Of a DNA stretch of 64,000 bases, positions 1 to 8,349 are shown one piece after another. Numbering within the stretch: position 1 is the stretch's first letter; each line of letters begins with the position of its first letter. The DNA lies in contig NZ_JAOARO010000059.1 of the NCBI RefSeq assembly GCF_025211055.1, positions 99,149-163,148 of the forward strand. Reading direction: 5' to 3'. Origin of the DNA: Vallitalea sp. GTDB lineage: Bacteria; Bacillota; Clostridia; Lachnospirales; Vallitaleaceae. Position numbers and translations under genes: made by a program. The notes beneath the pieces were generated by a model. The model saw only the letters and a program-made list of their open reading frames with translations, searched no databases and was not told the origin of the DNA.

Positions 1-341
1 ATATTAATATTCTTAATGCTACTTATGAATCTATGATATCTGCTATTAATAGTCTAGAGATAAAACCAGATATGATATTAGTTGATGCAGTAACAATTCC
101 AAGAGTTAAAATACCTCAAGAGCCTATTATAAAAGGTGATGCCAAAAGTATTTCAATTGCAGCTGCAAGTATAATTGCTAAAGTGTATAGAGATAGATTA
201 ATGAAAGATTATGCTAAGCTTTTCCCAGAATACAAATTTGCTAAAAACAAAGGGTATGGTACGCAAGAACATATAGAAGCCCTAAAAACACACGGACCTT
301 GTCCAATACATAGAAAGTCTTTTATTAAGTCTATATTATAA
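1..341 (+). CDS. rnhB: Ribonuclease HII, C-terminal part (5' end outside window)
   Basis: RNase HII cleaves the RNA strand of RNA/DNA hybrids and removes single ribonucleotides from DNA. Only the C-terminal part is present. The reading frame is open from the window edge, and translation before the first in-window Met gives [11 protein letters not shown], which fits the family, so the ATG at 33 is internal. The conserved block [20 protein letters not shown] followed by D carries the late catalytic Asp, and the tail [10 protein letters not shown]...HRKSF is typical. It leads a short run of + strand genes. Identity is secure; the true start lies upstream. Confidence 0.95.
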   Translation, partial: INILNATYESMISAINSLEIKPDMILVDAVTIPRVKIPQEPIIKGDAKSISIAAASIIAKVYRDRLMKDYAKLFPEYKFAKNKGYGTQEHIEALKTHGPCPIHRKSFIKSIL

Positions 342-385
342 ATAACATGCTGCAAAACCACTTTTATGTGAGAGGATGAGTGACC

Positions 386-1951
386 TTGCGGATTAATTAT
401 AATAAACAAATAAACAAAAGGATAGATATTTCTAAAATCTCTAAAGTAAATAATAGAGATTTTAACAAAGGTCAAACACTAAAAGGAGAAATACTTGATA
501 TAAAACAAAAGAATATAATTATTAAGTTAGCAAGCGGTGCTGAACTTACAGCAAAATTAACTGACCAGATGGAGTTTAATATTGGTCAGAAGGTTTTATT
601 TCAAGTAAAGGAATCCAATCTGGAACAAGTTCTTCTAAAGCCTTTATTAGATGAAGGCTTTAGTCCTAAGAGTAATAAATTAAATCAGATATTAGAAGAA
701 GCAGGTGTACCAATAAATGAAAAAAACACTGAAATAGTAGAAAAACTTTTAAATAACAATATGCCAGTTGATAAAGAATTCATAAATAAAATTCTAACAT
801 TATCAAGGCAATTTAAAGATACTAGCCCCTATAAGTTAATACTACTTGTAAAAAATAATATACCTGTTACTAGTGAAAATATTAATCAGCTAGATAACTA
901 TTCAAATAATAATAATTCTATTAAGCAAGAGATAATTAGTTTAGCTAATCAAATAATTGATAATAAAGGTCTAGATATTAATATCAAACATAGATTAATT
1001 AATATTCTAATGAATAATGAATCGGATAATTTTAGTAATGATAAGGTTAATAATGTAATAGAAAATAACAATTCAAGAGAACAGGAATTAACAGTTGCCA
1101 ATTCTGTGGCTAAAGAGAATACTAATAATGAAGTTGATTTCAGGTTAGGTGATATTTTATCAAGAGAGAGAATTGAAGAATTAAAAAAAGAACTAGATAA
1201 TACATATTTGTTAAAAGATAACAATACACTGAATCTATCAAAAGATTTATCATTACAGAAATTACTTGGGGATATATTTTCCCTTGAAATAGGGGTAAAA
1301 GATAAAGAAATTCTTAGTAATATTATCACAAACAAATTATTAAAAAGCTCAGTAGATAAAAACATCTTTCTTGATAGAGGAGCATTAGAAAATCCCAAAT
1401 TTATAAATGATTATTTTAACGATGTATATGAAAAGATTATTAGCATAATTAAACTGACTCAAGGATTAACTGAAGGTAAACAAAGCAGTATCTCAAAAGA
1501 TGCTACGAAAGTAAAAAATAATATTGAGTTTATTAATAATCTTAATAATAATTTTAATTATGTTCAATTACCTTTCAAATTTGGAAATAAGTTATTAAAT
1601 AGTGAATTGTACATTTTCGAGAATAAGAAAGAATTAAGAAAAAGAAGTAACGCTAACGCTATATCAGCATTACTTAGACTTGATTATGTTAATCTCGGTC
1701 ATATTGATGTCTACATTAATAAACAGGTGAATAATGTTGAATGTAAGTTCTATGTTGAAGACAAAGAAAAGAAAAAGATTATTGATGATTATATTATCAA
1801 TTTACATAAGAGATTAAGGAGTTTCGATATAAATGTAACTGGACTTATTGTTATTAATAATAAAAAAGATTTTAATTTTGTTGAAGATTTCTTACAAAGA
1901 AAAAATAATTCTAATAGTGTTAAAAGATATTCATTTGATATGAGAGTGTAG
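386..1951 (+). CDS. FliK-like hypothetical protein
   Basis: About 521 residues, very rich in Asn, Lys and Ile. The N-terminal 90 residues form a small beta-rich domain (KGEILDIKQKNIIIKLASGA). The middle is low-complexity and probably helical. The last ~130 residues (LPFKFGNKLLNSELYIFENK ... LRLDYVNLGHIDVYI) resemble the C-terminal domain of flagellar hook-length control proteins (FliK). The gene directly precedes a stand-alone FlhB C-terminal domain, the natural partner of a FliK-type C-domain, which supports the reading. No signal peptide or membrane segment is seen. Start choice: a GTG at 380 is possible, but the SD-like AGAGG at 371-375 is better spaced for the TTG at 386. Function outside flagella is unknown. 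Confidence 0.75.
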   Translation: MRINYNKQINKRIDISKISKVNNRDFNKGQTLKGEILDIKQKNIIIKLASGAELTAKLTDQMEFNIGQKVLFQVKESNLEQVLLKPLLDEGFSPKSNKLNQILEEAGVPINEKNTEIVEKLLNNNMPVDKEFINKILTLSRQFKDTSPYKLILLVKNNIPVTSENINQLDNYSNNNNSIKQEIISLANQIIDNKGLDINIKHRLINILMNNESDNFSNDKVNNVIENNNSREQELTVANSVAKENTNNEVDFRLGDILSRERIEELKKELDNTYLLKDNNTLNLSKDLSLQKLLGDIFSLEIGVKDKEILSNIITNKLLKSSVDKNIFLDRGALENPKFINDYFNDVYEKIISIIKLTQGLTEGKQSSISKDATKVKNNIEFINNLNNNFNYVQLPFKFGNKLLNSELYIFENKKELRKRSNANAISALLRLDYVNLGHIDVYINKQVNNVECKFYVEDKEKKKIIDDYIINLHKRLRSFDINVTGLIVINNKKDFNFVEDFLQRKNNSNSVKRYSFDMRV

Positions 1952-1973
1952 AAGGAATTGAGGTTGGTTGTAA

Positions 1974-2246
1974 GTGGATAGAAGAAGAATTAAAAAAGCG
2001 GCTGCCATAAAATATGATATTAATGAAACTGCTCCAACAGTTATTGCTAAGGGTAAAGGAATAGTAGCTGATAAAATTCTTGAAAAAGCTAATGAACAAG
2101 AATTACCTATCTATAAAGATGAGAAATTAGTTGAAAGTCTGACTAAATTAGATATAGGGGATATGATACCACCTGAACTCTATCAAATAGTAGCAGAAAT
2201 TTTAGTGTTTGTAAGTGATCTAGATGATATTTATAAATCTATTTAA
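1974..2246 (+). CDS. FlhB C-terminal-domain-like protein (EscU/YscU/HrcU family)
   Basis: A 90-residue protein matching only the cytoplasmic C-terminal domain of the export-switch protein FlhB: APTVIAKGKGIVADKILEKA ... ELPIYKDEKLVESL ... IGDMIPPELYQIVAEIL. In full FlhB this domain follows four membrane helices and self-cleaves at Asn-Pro-Thr-His. Here there is no membrane part, and the NPTH site is replaced by NETAPTV, so self-cleavage is not expected. It starts with GTG shortly after the FliK-like gene. The pair probably form a substrate-switch-like module outside a flagellar operon; its role is unknown. Family assignment is firm, function is inference. Confidence 0.85.
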   Translation: MDRRRIKKAAAIKYDINETAPTVIAKGKGIVADKILEKANEQELPIYKDEKLVESLTKLDIGDMIPPELYQIVAEILVFVSDLDDIYKSI

Positions 2247-2297
2247 TCTATATAGAACGTGCATAGCCACTTTCGTATAGTTAGTTAGGTGGTTTTT

Positions 2298-2654
2298 ATG
2301 GAGAAGAGTAATAATAGAGCTATTGGTAGTAAAGGAGAAGAAATTGCTACAAAATTTTTAGAAAAACAAGGTTATAAAATTATTGATAGAAATTATAGAT
2401 GTAGATTCGGTGAAATAGATATAATTGGAATGGATTTAGATTATCTGACATTCATTGAGGTTAAGTATCGAAGAAACATCAATACAGGATATCCCATAGA
2501 GGCAGTTGGATACTACAAACAGAAACGGATAATAAAAACAGCTATATATTATACAAAAGCCAAAGGGTTGTATAATATGGATATCAGGTTTGATATAGTT
2601 GAAATAGTTAATAATAAGATAAGGGTAGTCAAAGATGCATTTAAATGTAATTAA
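2298..2654 (+). CDS. yraN: YraN family (UPF0102) endonuclease-like protein
   Basis: A 118-residue protein of the YraN/UPF0102 family with a restriction-endonuclease-like fold. The N-terminus has AIGSKGEEIATKFLEKQGY; the probable metal site is CRFGEIDIIG ... LTFIEVKYR (Glu, Asp, Glu, Lys). The biochemical role is not established. The family usually sits near rnhB, as here. ATG 2298 is chosen over the GTG at 2289 because AGGTGG (2287-2292) lies five bases before it. AGCCAC, near the start of the gap, can pair with GTGGTT over this SD, forming a small hairpin that could limit initiation or end upstream transcripts. Confidence 0.92.
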   Translation: MEKSNNRAIGSKGEEIATKFLEKQGYKIIDRNYRCRFGEIDIIGMDLDYLTFIEVKYRRNINTGYPIEAVGYYKQKRIIKTAIYYTKAKGLYNMDIRFDIVEIVNNKIRVVKDAFKCN

Positions 2655-2730
2655 GATAATATAAGGCGAGATATAGTTAACTAATTATCAAGTATCTTAA
2701 TTGAATCAACTTATGAAATTAAGGATTATG

Positions 2731-2752
2731 CCGGATTAACATTTTAATTCGG
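2731..2752 (+). promoter_or_regulatory. Hairpin in the pgeF leader
   Basis: CCGGATTAA (2731-2739), loop CATT, TTAATTCGG (2744-2752) form a nine-pair stem with one G-U pair. It lies just before the pgeF SD and is not followed by a T-run, so it looks like a leader or processing hairpin rather than a classical terminator. Its function is not known. Confidence 0.45.
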
Positions 2753-2776
2753 TATATGAATGAAAGGTTGTATGAG

Positions 2777-3604
2777 ATGAAATCAAAAGTTTTTAAAGTT
2801 AATAGAATAGATGATTTAGAGTATTTGACAGTTCCTGCTTTTGAAAGGGCAGGAATCACTAACCATTGTTTTAGTACTAGATTAGGCGGTGTTAGTAAAG
2901 GAATATATGAAAGTATGAATCTTGGGTTTAATAGAGGAGACTTAGACGAAAACGTTAAAAAGAACTTTGAGATATTGTGTAGTAGTGTAGGTATTAATTA
3001 TAAAGACTTGGTTTTTTCTGACCAAGTACATAGAGATGTTATTAAAGTTGTTACAAGTAAGGATAGAGGCAAAGGTATTTTTAGAGAGAGTGATATTGAA
3101 GGTGTTGATGGATTAATAACTAACGAGTCTAAGGTTCCTCTAGTAACTTTTTATGCTGATTGTGTACCTATTTATTTTTTGGATCCAGTTAAAAAAGTAA
3201 TAGCATTGTCACATTCAGGATGGAGAGGCACAGTACAAAAGATAGCATCTAAAACAGTTGGAAAAATGGTTAGTGAATTTAGTTCAAATGTTAATGATAT
3301 ACTTTGCTGTATAGGTCCATCTATTGGACCTTGTTGCTTTGAAGTAGAAAATGAAGTGGTTGATGAGTTCAAAAAGATATTTAATACTCAAGAACAAGAT
3401 AAAATTATTATGAAAAAAATAAAAAATAAATATTTAATTGACTTATGGACAGCAAATAAGTTAATATTACTAGATGTAGGTATCAATATAGAAAATATCA
3501 CTATTACAGATATATGTACCAATTGCAACCAAGAACAGATGTTTTCTCATAGAGGGACTGGCGGTAAAAGAGGTAGTTTAGCGGCCATAATGGAACTGAA
3601 GTAG
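2777..3604 (+). CDS. pgeF: Peptidoglycan-editing factor / purine nucleoside phosphorylase (YlmD, LACC1 family)
   Basis: Member of the YfiH/YlmD/LACC1 family (old name DUF152). Members act on purine nucleosides (phosphorylase and adenosine deaminase activity), and E. coli PgeF is linked to correct peptidoglycan stem composition. Visible hallmarks are FSTRLGGVS, TFYADCVPIYFLDP, LSHSGWRGTVQ, CCIGPSIGPCCFEV and the closing ICTNCNQEQMFSHRGTGGKR, including the Cys and His metal ligands. The 275-residue length is normal. ATG 2777 is preferred to 2756 because AAAGG (2763-2767) is correctly spaced for it. The gene is cytosolic and co-directional with the DUF512 gene downstream. Confidence 0.92.
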   Translation: MKSKVFKVNRIDDLEYLTVPAFERAGITNHCFSTRLGGVSKGIYESMNLGFNRGDLDENVKKNFEILCSSVGINYKDLVFSDQVHRDVIKVVTSKDRGKGIFRESDIEGVDGLITNESKVPLVTFYADCVPIYFLDPVKKVIALSHSGWRGTVQKIASKTVGKMVSEFSSNVNDILCCIGPSIGPCCFEVENEVVDEFKKIFNTQEQDKIIMKKIKNKYLIDLWTANKLILLDVGINIENITITDICTNCNQEQMFSHRGTGGKRGSLAAIMELK

Positions 3605-3630
3605 TGCTATGACTGAAGGGAATGTTTTTA

Positions 3631-4944
3631 ATGAAAGATAAATTTCATAAGGTTATGCATGTGAAAGACGGTAGCATAGCTTATGAACTTGGAATACAGC
3701 AAGGAGATCAATTGATCTCAATAAATAATCAATTCGTGGAAGATGCTCTTGATTATCATTTTCTTGTGGACGATGATTACTTAGAGGTTTTAATCTTAAA
3801 AGATAATGGAGAAGAATGGCTTCTTGAAATAGAAAAAGACTATGATGAGGAGCTTGGTATAGAATTTGAAAATGATTTAATGGATGAGTATAAATCTTGT
3901 AGCAATAAATGTATATTTTGTTTTATTGACCAGTTACCAAAAGGTATGAGAGATACACTATATTTCAAAGACGATGATTCTAGGTTGTCATTTTTACAAG
4001 GCAATTATATAACTCTAACCAATATGAAAGATAGAGATGTTAACAGATTGATTAAGTACCATTTATCTCCAATTAATATTTCTGTGCATTCAATGAATAT
4101 GGAACTTAGAAAGAAAATGCTCCATAACCGTTTTGCTGATAGATTAGTTGGGTATATGAAGAAATTTTATGATGCTGGTATTACAATGAATGGGCAGATT
4201 GTACTTTGCAAAGGAATAAATGATGGTAAAGAACTTGATTACTCCATAGATAATCTAAGAAAATTCATTCCACATATGCAAAGTGTTTCAGTAGTTCCAG
4301 TAGGTTTGTCTAAATATAGAGAAGGACTTTTTAAGCTTGAATTATTTACTAAGGAAGATGCGGTAGAAGTACTTGATATTATTCATAAATGGCAAGATAT
4401 TATCTATGAAGAGACAGGTACACATTTTATTCATGCAGGTGATGAATTTTATCTGTTAGCAGATAGACCATTTCCAGATGAAGATAATTATGACGGATAT
4501 GTGCAATTAGAAAATGGTGTAGGTATGTCAAGGTTATTGCTTGATGAGTTTATGTTATGTTATAATGAAATAAATACCAATGAAAAATTGGTAAGAAATG
4601 TATCTATAGTTACTGGGACATTAGCGTATAGCATGATTAAGAATATGATAGATAAATTAAAAGAAAAATTTCCTAATGTAAAAGTAAATATTTATTCAAT
4701 CATTAATAATTTCTTTGGGCATAATATAACTGTATCAGGACTACTTACAGGAAAAGATATTATTGAACAGCTAAAAGATAAAGAATTGGGAGAGGAATTA
4801 CTTTTACCTTGTAATTTACTTAGAAGCGGAGAAGAAACTTTACTTGATGATATTACTGTAACTGATATTGAAAATACTTTACAAGTAAAAGTTACTGTTG
4901 TAAAATCAACTGGACAAGAATTTATTAGAAATATATTAGGATAA
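3631..4944 (+). CDS. DUF512 protein: PDZ domain plus radical-SAM-like Fe-S domain
   Basis: A 437-residue protein. Residues ~1-50 form a PDZ-like domain ([20 protein letters not shown]). They are followed by a radical-SAM-type core with Cys-x3-Cys-x2-Cys (Cys90, Cys94, Cys97 in [18 protein letters not shown]) and [17 protein letters not shown]. The rest is the DUF512 domain, including [14 protein letters not shown] and [16 protein letters not shown]. The family is widespread in anaerobic Firmicutes and nearly always sits next to der, as here (13 bases upstream). The reaction is unknown; an Fe-S role related to ribosomes or GTPase function is only guessed from context. The ATG at 3631 has AAGGG at 3616-3620; the ATG at 3622 is too close to it. 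Confidence 0.92.
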   Translation: MKDKFHKVMHVKDGSIAYELGIQQGDQLISINNQFVEDALDYHFLVDDDYLEVLILKDNGEEWLLEIEKDYDEELGIEFENDLMDEYKSCSNKCIFCFIDQLPKGMRDTLYFKDDDSRLSFLQGNYITLTNMKDRDVNRLIKYHLSPINISVHSMNMELRKKMLHNRFADRLVGYMKKFYDAGITMNGQIVLCKGINDGKELDYSIDNLRKFIPHMQSVSVVPVGLSKYREGLFKLELFTKEDAVEVLDIIHKWQDIIYEETGTHFIHAGDEFYLLADRPFPDEDNYDGYVQLENGVGMSRLLLDEFMLCYNEINTNEKLVRNVSIVTGTLAYSMIKNMIDKLKEKFPNVKVNIYSIINNFFGHNITVSGLLTGKDIIEQLKDKELGEELLLPCNLLRSGEETLLDDITVTDIENTLQVKVTVVKSTGQEFIRNILG

Positions 4945-4957
4945 GGAGTACTTATTT

Positions 4958-6289
4958 ATGAGTAGAGAAGTAGTAGCCATAGTAGGAAGACCCAATGTAG
5001 GAAAATCTACTTTATTTAACAAACTAGCAGGAGCTAAGATTTCTATTGTAGAAGATACACCAGGTGTTACAAGAGACAGAATATATGCTGATGTAGAGTG
5101 GCTAAATCATAACTTTACTATAATAGATACAGGAGGTATTGAGCCTACTACTGATGATAAAATGCTTTCCTATATGAGAAAACAAGCTGAAGTAGCTATT
5201 GATACTGCTAACGTTATTGTTTTTGTAGTTGATGTAAAATCTGGTCTTACTGATGCAGATTATAAAGTTGCAGATATGCTTAGACGTGCACATAAGCCTG
5301 TTGTATTATGTGTTAACAAAGTTGACAATAGAGAAAAATTACAATATGATGTATTTGAATTTTATAATCTTGGACTAGGTGAACCTTATGCTATATCTTC
5401 AGCACAGTCAACAGGTATAGGTGATATGTTAGATGAGGTTGTATCTCATTTTAATGAAGAGAATGCTGATAATATAGAGCTTGATTTACCTAGAATAGCT
5501 GTAATCGGTAAGCCTAACGTAGGTAAGTCTTCATTAATCAATAAGCTTCTAGGAGAAGAACGTGTTATAGTTAGTGATATAGCAGGAACAACAAGAGATG
5601 CAGTAGATACAGTTGTCAAATACAACGGAAATGAATATATTTTTGTTGATACTGCTGGGCTTAGAAGGAAGAACAAAATTGAAAAAGAAGGACTAGAGAG
5701 ATACAGTATAATAAGAACGGTATCAGCTATTGAAAAATGTGATATTGTTGTATTACTCATTGATGCTGTTGAAGGTATAACAGAACAAGATGCAAAGATT
5801 GCAGGTATAGCCCATGAAAGAGGTAAAGGTGCTATTATAGCTGTAAATAAGTGGGATGCCATAGAAAAAGACGATAAAACTATGTACAAGTATCTGGGTA
5901 ATGTAGATACAACACTAAGCTATATGACTTATGCTCCAAAAATTTTTATTTCAGCATTGACTGGCTTAAGGATTAATAAACTATTTGAAAATATTGATAT
6001 TGTAATTCAAAATCATGCTCTTAGAGTTTCAACTGGTGTCCTTAATGACGTTTTATATGATGCAACTGCAATGAATCAACCTCCTTCTGATAAAGGTAAG
6101 AGATTGAAATTATATTATATGACTCAAGTTTCTATCAAACCACCTACTTTTATCATATTTGTGAATGACAAGAGCTTAATGCATTTTTCGTATAAGCGAT
6201 ATATTGAAAATAGGATAAGGGAATCATTTGGTTTTAGAGGGACGCCTATTCATTTTATTATAAGAGAGAGAAAGGAAAAGGGTAAATAG
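4958..6289 (+). CDS. der: Ribosome assembly GTPase Der (EngA)
   Basis: Der is an essential GTPase for 50S subunit maturation, with two G domains in tandem and a C-terminal KH-like domain. The first P-loop GRPNVGKS is at residues 10-17, with DTGGIE and NKVD; the second, GKPNVGKS, is near residue 184, with DTAGLRRK and NKWD. The KH-like end includes [20 protein letters not shown]. Length is 443 residues, as expected. A good SD (AAGGAG) precedes the ATG, and the stop codon abuts the plsY start codon, so the two are probably translationally coupled. Confidence 0.98.
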   Translation: MSREVVAIVGRPNVGKSTLFNKLAGAKISIVEDTPGVTRDRIYADVEWLNHNFTIIDTGGIEPTTDDKMLSYMRKQAEVAIDTANVIVFVVDVKSGLTDADYKVADMLRRAHKPVVLCVNKVDNREKLQYDVFEFYNLGLGEPYAISSAQSTGIGDMLDEVVSHFNEENADNIELDLPRIAVIGKPNVGKSSLINKLLGEERVIVSDIAGTTRDAVDTVVKYNGNEYIFVDTAGLRRKNKIEKEGLERYSIIRTVSAIEKCDIVVLLIDAVEGITEQDAKIAGIAHERGKGAIIAVNKWDAIEKDDKTMYKYLGNVDTTLSYMTYAPKIFISALTGLRINKLFENIDIVIQNHALRVSTGVLNDVLYDATAMNQPPSDKGKRLKLYYMTQVSIKPPTFIIFVNDKSLMHFSYKRYIENRIRESFGFRGTPIHFIIRERKEKGK

Positions 6290-6901
6290 ATGAAGATAAT
6301 TGCTAGCTTATTAATAGGTTATCTTATTGGATGTTTTCAATCAGCTTATATCATTAGCCGTATAAAAGGGCGACTAGATATAAGAAAATATGGAAGCGGT
6401 AATGCAGGAACCACTAATGTTATTAGAGTTATGGGCTGGAAAGCAGGCATAATTACATTCTTTATGGATGTATTTAAAGCTGCTATTGGAGTATTAGTTT
6501 GCTCCATTATCTTTGATGATATCCTAATGGGATATTATGCAGGTGTGGGTGTTGTTATTGGTCATAATTGGCCTGTTTTCTTAGGGTTTAGAGGTGGAAA
6601 AGGAATAGCTGCCACTATTGGATTATTAACTGCAGTTGATATAAGGATAGGTCTTATTGTTATTGGAATAATGGCTATAGTAATTTTTATATCAAGATAT
6701 GTTTCACTTGGTTCAATCTTAATGGCAATTTCTATTCCTATACTAATGGCAATATTTTATACTGACAGACCACAATATATTGTATTAGGTGTTATACTGA
6801 TGATTTTTGCACTGTATAATCATAGAGCCAATATTAAAAGATTACTTAATGGTACAGAAAATAAGCTAGGACACAAAAAGAATTTATCTAAAAATGAATA
6901 A
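6290..6901 (+). CDS. plsY: Acyl-phosphate:glycerol-3-phosphate acyltransferase PlsY
   Basis: An integral membrane enzyme that moves an acyl group from acyl-phosphate to glycerol-3-phosphate, the first step of phospholipid synthesis. The three signature loops are visible: YGSGNAGTTNVIRVMG, GHNWPVFLGFRGGKGIAATI and ALYNHRANIKRLLNG. About five hydrophobic segments are present, and the 203-residue length is normal. It begins immediately after the der stop. gpsA, which makes its glycerol-3-phosphate substrate, follows directly, so the pair form a lipid-precursor unit. Confidence 0.97.
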   Translation: MKIIASLLIGYLIGCFQSAYIISRIKGRLDIRKYGSGNAGTTNVIRVMGWKAGIITFFMDVFKAAIGVLVCSIIFDDILMGYYAGVGVVIGHNWPVFLGFRGGKGIAATIGLLTAVDIRIGLIVIGIMAIVIFISRYVSLGSILMAISIPILMAIFYTDRPQYIVLGVILMIFALYNHRANIKRLLNGTENKLGHKKNLSKNE

Positions 6902-6931
6902 TAACTATCTAATTTATGTGAGGTGATAAAT

Positions 6932-7930
6932 ATGGCAGCTGTATCTGTTTTAGGTGCAGGAAGCTGGGGAACTGCTTTAGCTATATTACTTAATAATAAT
7001 GGTCATGAAGTTGCTCTTTGGTCAATTATAGAAGCTGAAGTTAATTTATTGAATGACACAAGAGAAAATAAATCAAAACTTCCAGGAATACATATTCCAG
7101 ATGAGATTAATATAACCAATAATCTTAAGGAAGCTATTTTGGGTAAAGATATGCTTGTTATGGCAGTTCCATCAAAATTCGTAAGGAATACAGCAAATTT
7201 AATGAAAGAATATGTTGCAAAAGATCAAATAATTGTTAATGTAGCAAAAGGCTTGGAAGATGATTCCCTATATACATTAGCTCATGTAATAAATGATGAG
7301 ATGCCAGATAATCCTGTGGCAGTATTATCTGGACCAAGCCATGCTGAAGAAGTATCAAGGAATATACCTACAACTTGTGTTGCAGGTTCGCAAGATCATG
7401 CTATAGCCAAAAAAGTTCAAGATATATTTATGAACTCTGATTTCAGAGTATATACTAGTTCTGATGTAACAGGAATAGAAATGGGAGGAGCTCTGAAAAA
7501 TGTTATTGCTCTAGCAGCTGGTATCTCAGATGGCATTGGGTTTGGAGATAATACTAAGGCAGCAATTATGACAAGAGGTATAACAGAAATAAGCAGACTT
7601 GGCGTTGCTATGGGAGCTGAGACACAAACTTTTGCAGGATTATCAGGTATTGGTGATCTAATAGTAACATGCACAAGTATGCATAGTCGTAATAGAAGAG
7701 CCGGTATCTTAATTGGTAAAGGTTATAGTTTGCAGGAAGCTCTTGATGAGGTAAAGATGGTGGTTGAAGGTGTGTATACAGCAAAGGCAGCCCTAGATTT
7801 ATCTGAAAAATATAAAGTTGAAATGCCTATTATAAGAGAAGTGAATGAGGTCTTATTTGAAGGTAAAGATACAAAAAAAGCTGTAGAGGATTTAATGATA
7901 CGAGATAAAAAGATTGAGTATAAAAAGTGA
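6932..7930 (+). CDS. gpsA: NAD(P)H-dependent glycerol-3-phosphate dehydrogenase
   Basis: Reduces dihydroxyacetone phosphate to glycerol-3-phosphate for phospholipid synthesis. The Rossmann motif VSVLGAGSWGTALAILL is at the N-terminus; VLSGPSHAEEV and GGALKNVIALAAGISDGIG supply the catalytic Lys region, and AGLSGIGDLIVTCTS the C-terminal helical domain. Length is 332 residues from ATG 6932. That start has AGGTGA just upstream; the GTG at 6923 lies inside the SD. It is the last gene before the strand switch, and a strong terminator follows. Confidence 0.97.
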   Translation: MAAVSVLGAGSWGTALAILLNNNGHEVALWSIIEAEVNLLNDTRENKSKLPGIHIPDEINITNNLKEAILGKDMLVMAVPSKFVRNTANLMKEYVAKDQIIVNVAKGLEDDSLYTLAHVINDEMPDNPVAVLSGPSHAEEVSRNIPTTCVAGSQDHAIAKKVQDIFMNSDFRVYTSSDVTGIEMGGALKNVIALAAGISDGIGFGDNTKAAIMTRGITEISRLGVAMGAETQTFAGLSGIGDLIVTCTSMHSRNRRAGILIGKGYSLQEALDEVKMVVEGVYTAKAALDLSEKYKVEMPIIREVNEVLFEGKDTKKAVEDLMIRDKKIEYKK

Positions 7931-7931
7931 T

Positions 7932-8267
7932 TTATATTAAAGAATAAAATAAATATTGAAAAAAGAGATTTTTATTGTAAGAAATATTAATTAAGCTCAA
8001 GCTGTCTTTATTATCGATAGCCTGAGCTTTTTGTAATAAAATAAATATCTTTACTTTATAGGATATGTTCAATACTCTTTTTTTGATGTATTTTTTATTG
8101 TTTATGAAGCTGACTGCCTGAATTGGTAATGGAAAATCTTTATCATATGATGCTAAATCTATTATTAGATTTCCATAAACAATATTATCGTCTGAGCTAA
8201 TAAAATTAACAACTTCATTATCACAGTATAATTCACCATCTTCATCTAACTTTTCAGTCCTAACCAT
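7932..8267 (-). CDS. Doubtful small ORF, no recognised family
   Basis: A 111-residue minus-strand ORF downstream of, and co-directional with, the DUF3160 gene. The first ~70 residues (ELYCDNEVVNFISSDDNIVY ... FPLPIQAVSFINNKKYI) look protein-like, but no SD precedes the ATG and an in-frame stop lies four codons upstream. The last third is encoded across the gpsA terminator hairpin. It may be the remnant of a gene or chance. No function can be given. Confidence 0.25.
   Translation of the reverse strand: MVRTEKLDEDGELYCDNEVVNFISSDDNIVYGNLIIDLASYDKDFPLPIQAVSFINNKKYIKKRVLNISYKVKIFILLQKAQAIDNKDSLSLINISYNKNLFFQYLFYSLI
7993..8032 (+). terminator. Rho-independent terminator after gpsA
   Basis: AAGCTCA (from 7993) pairs with TGAGCTT, and the inner AGCTGTC/GATAGCC region adds further pairs around a TTTATTAT loop. 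A T-run follows. It ends the der-plsY-gpsA transcript and overlaps the 3' part of the doubtful minus-strand ORF here. Confidence 0.8.
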
Positions 8268-8349
8268 ATTTATGTATTAGTTTCAGGTTGAAAATTAAAT
8301 AGTATAAAGTTATATGATAAATCCTATAAACCAAAGAACATATATCACC

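Noticed and set aside
949..1398. 149-residue minus-strand ORF inside the FliK-like gene
   Set aside because: Antisense shadow of a long biased ORF; no SD and no family-like motifs; the + strand gene has operon context.
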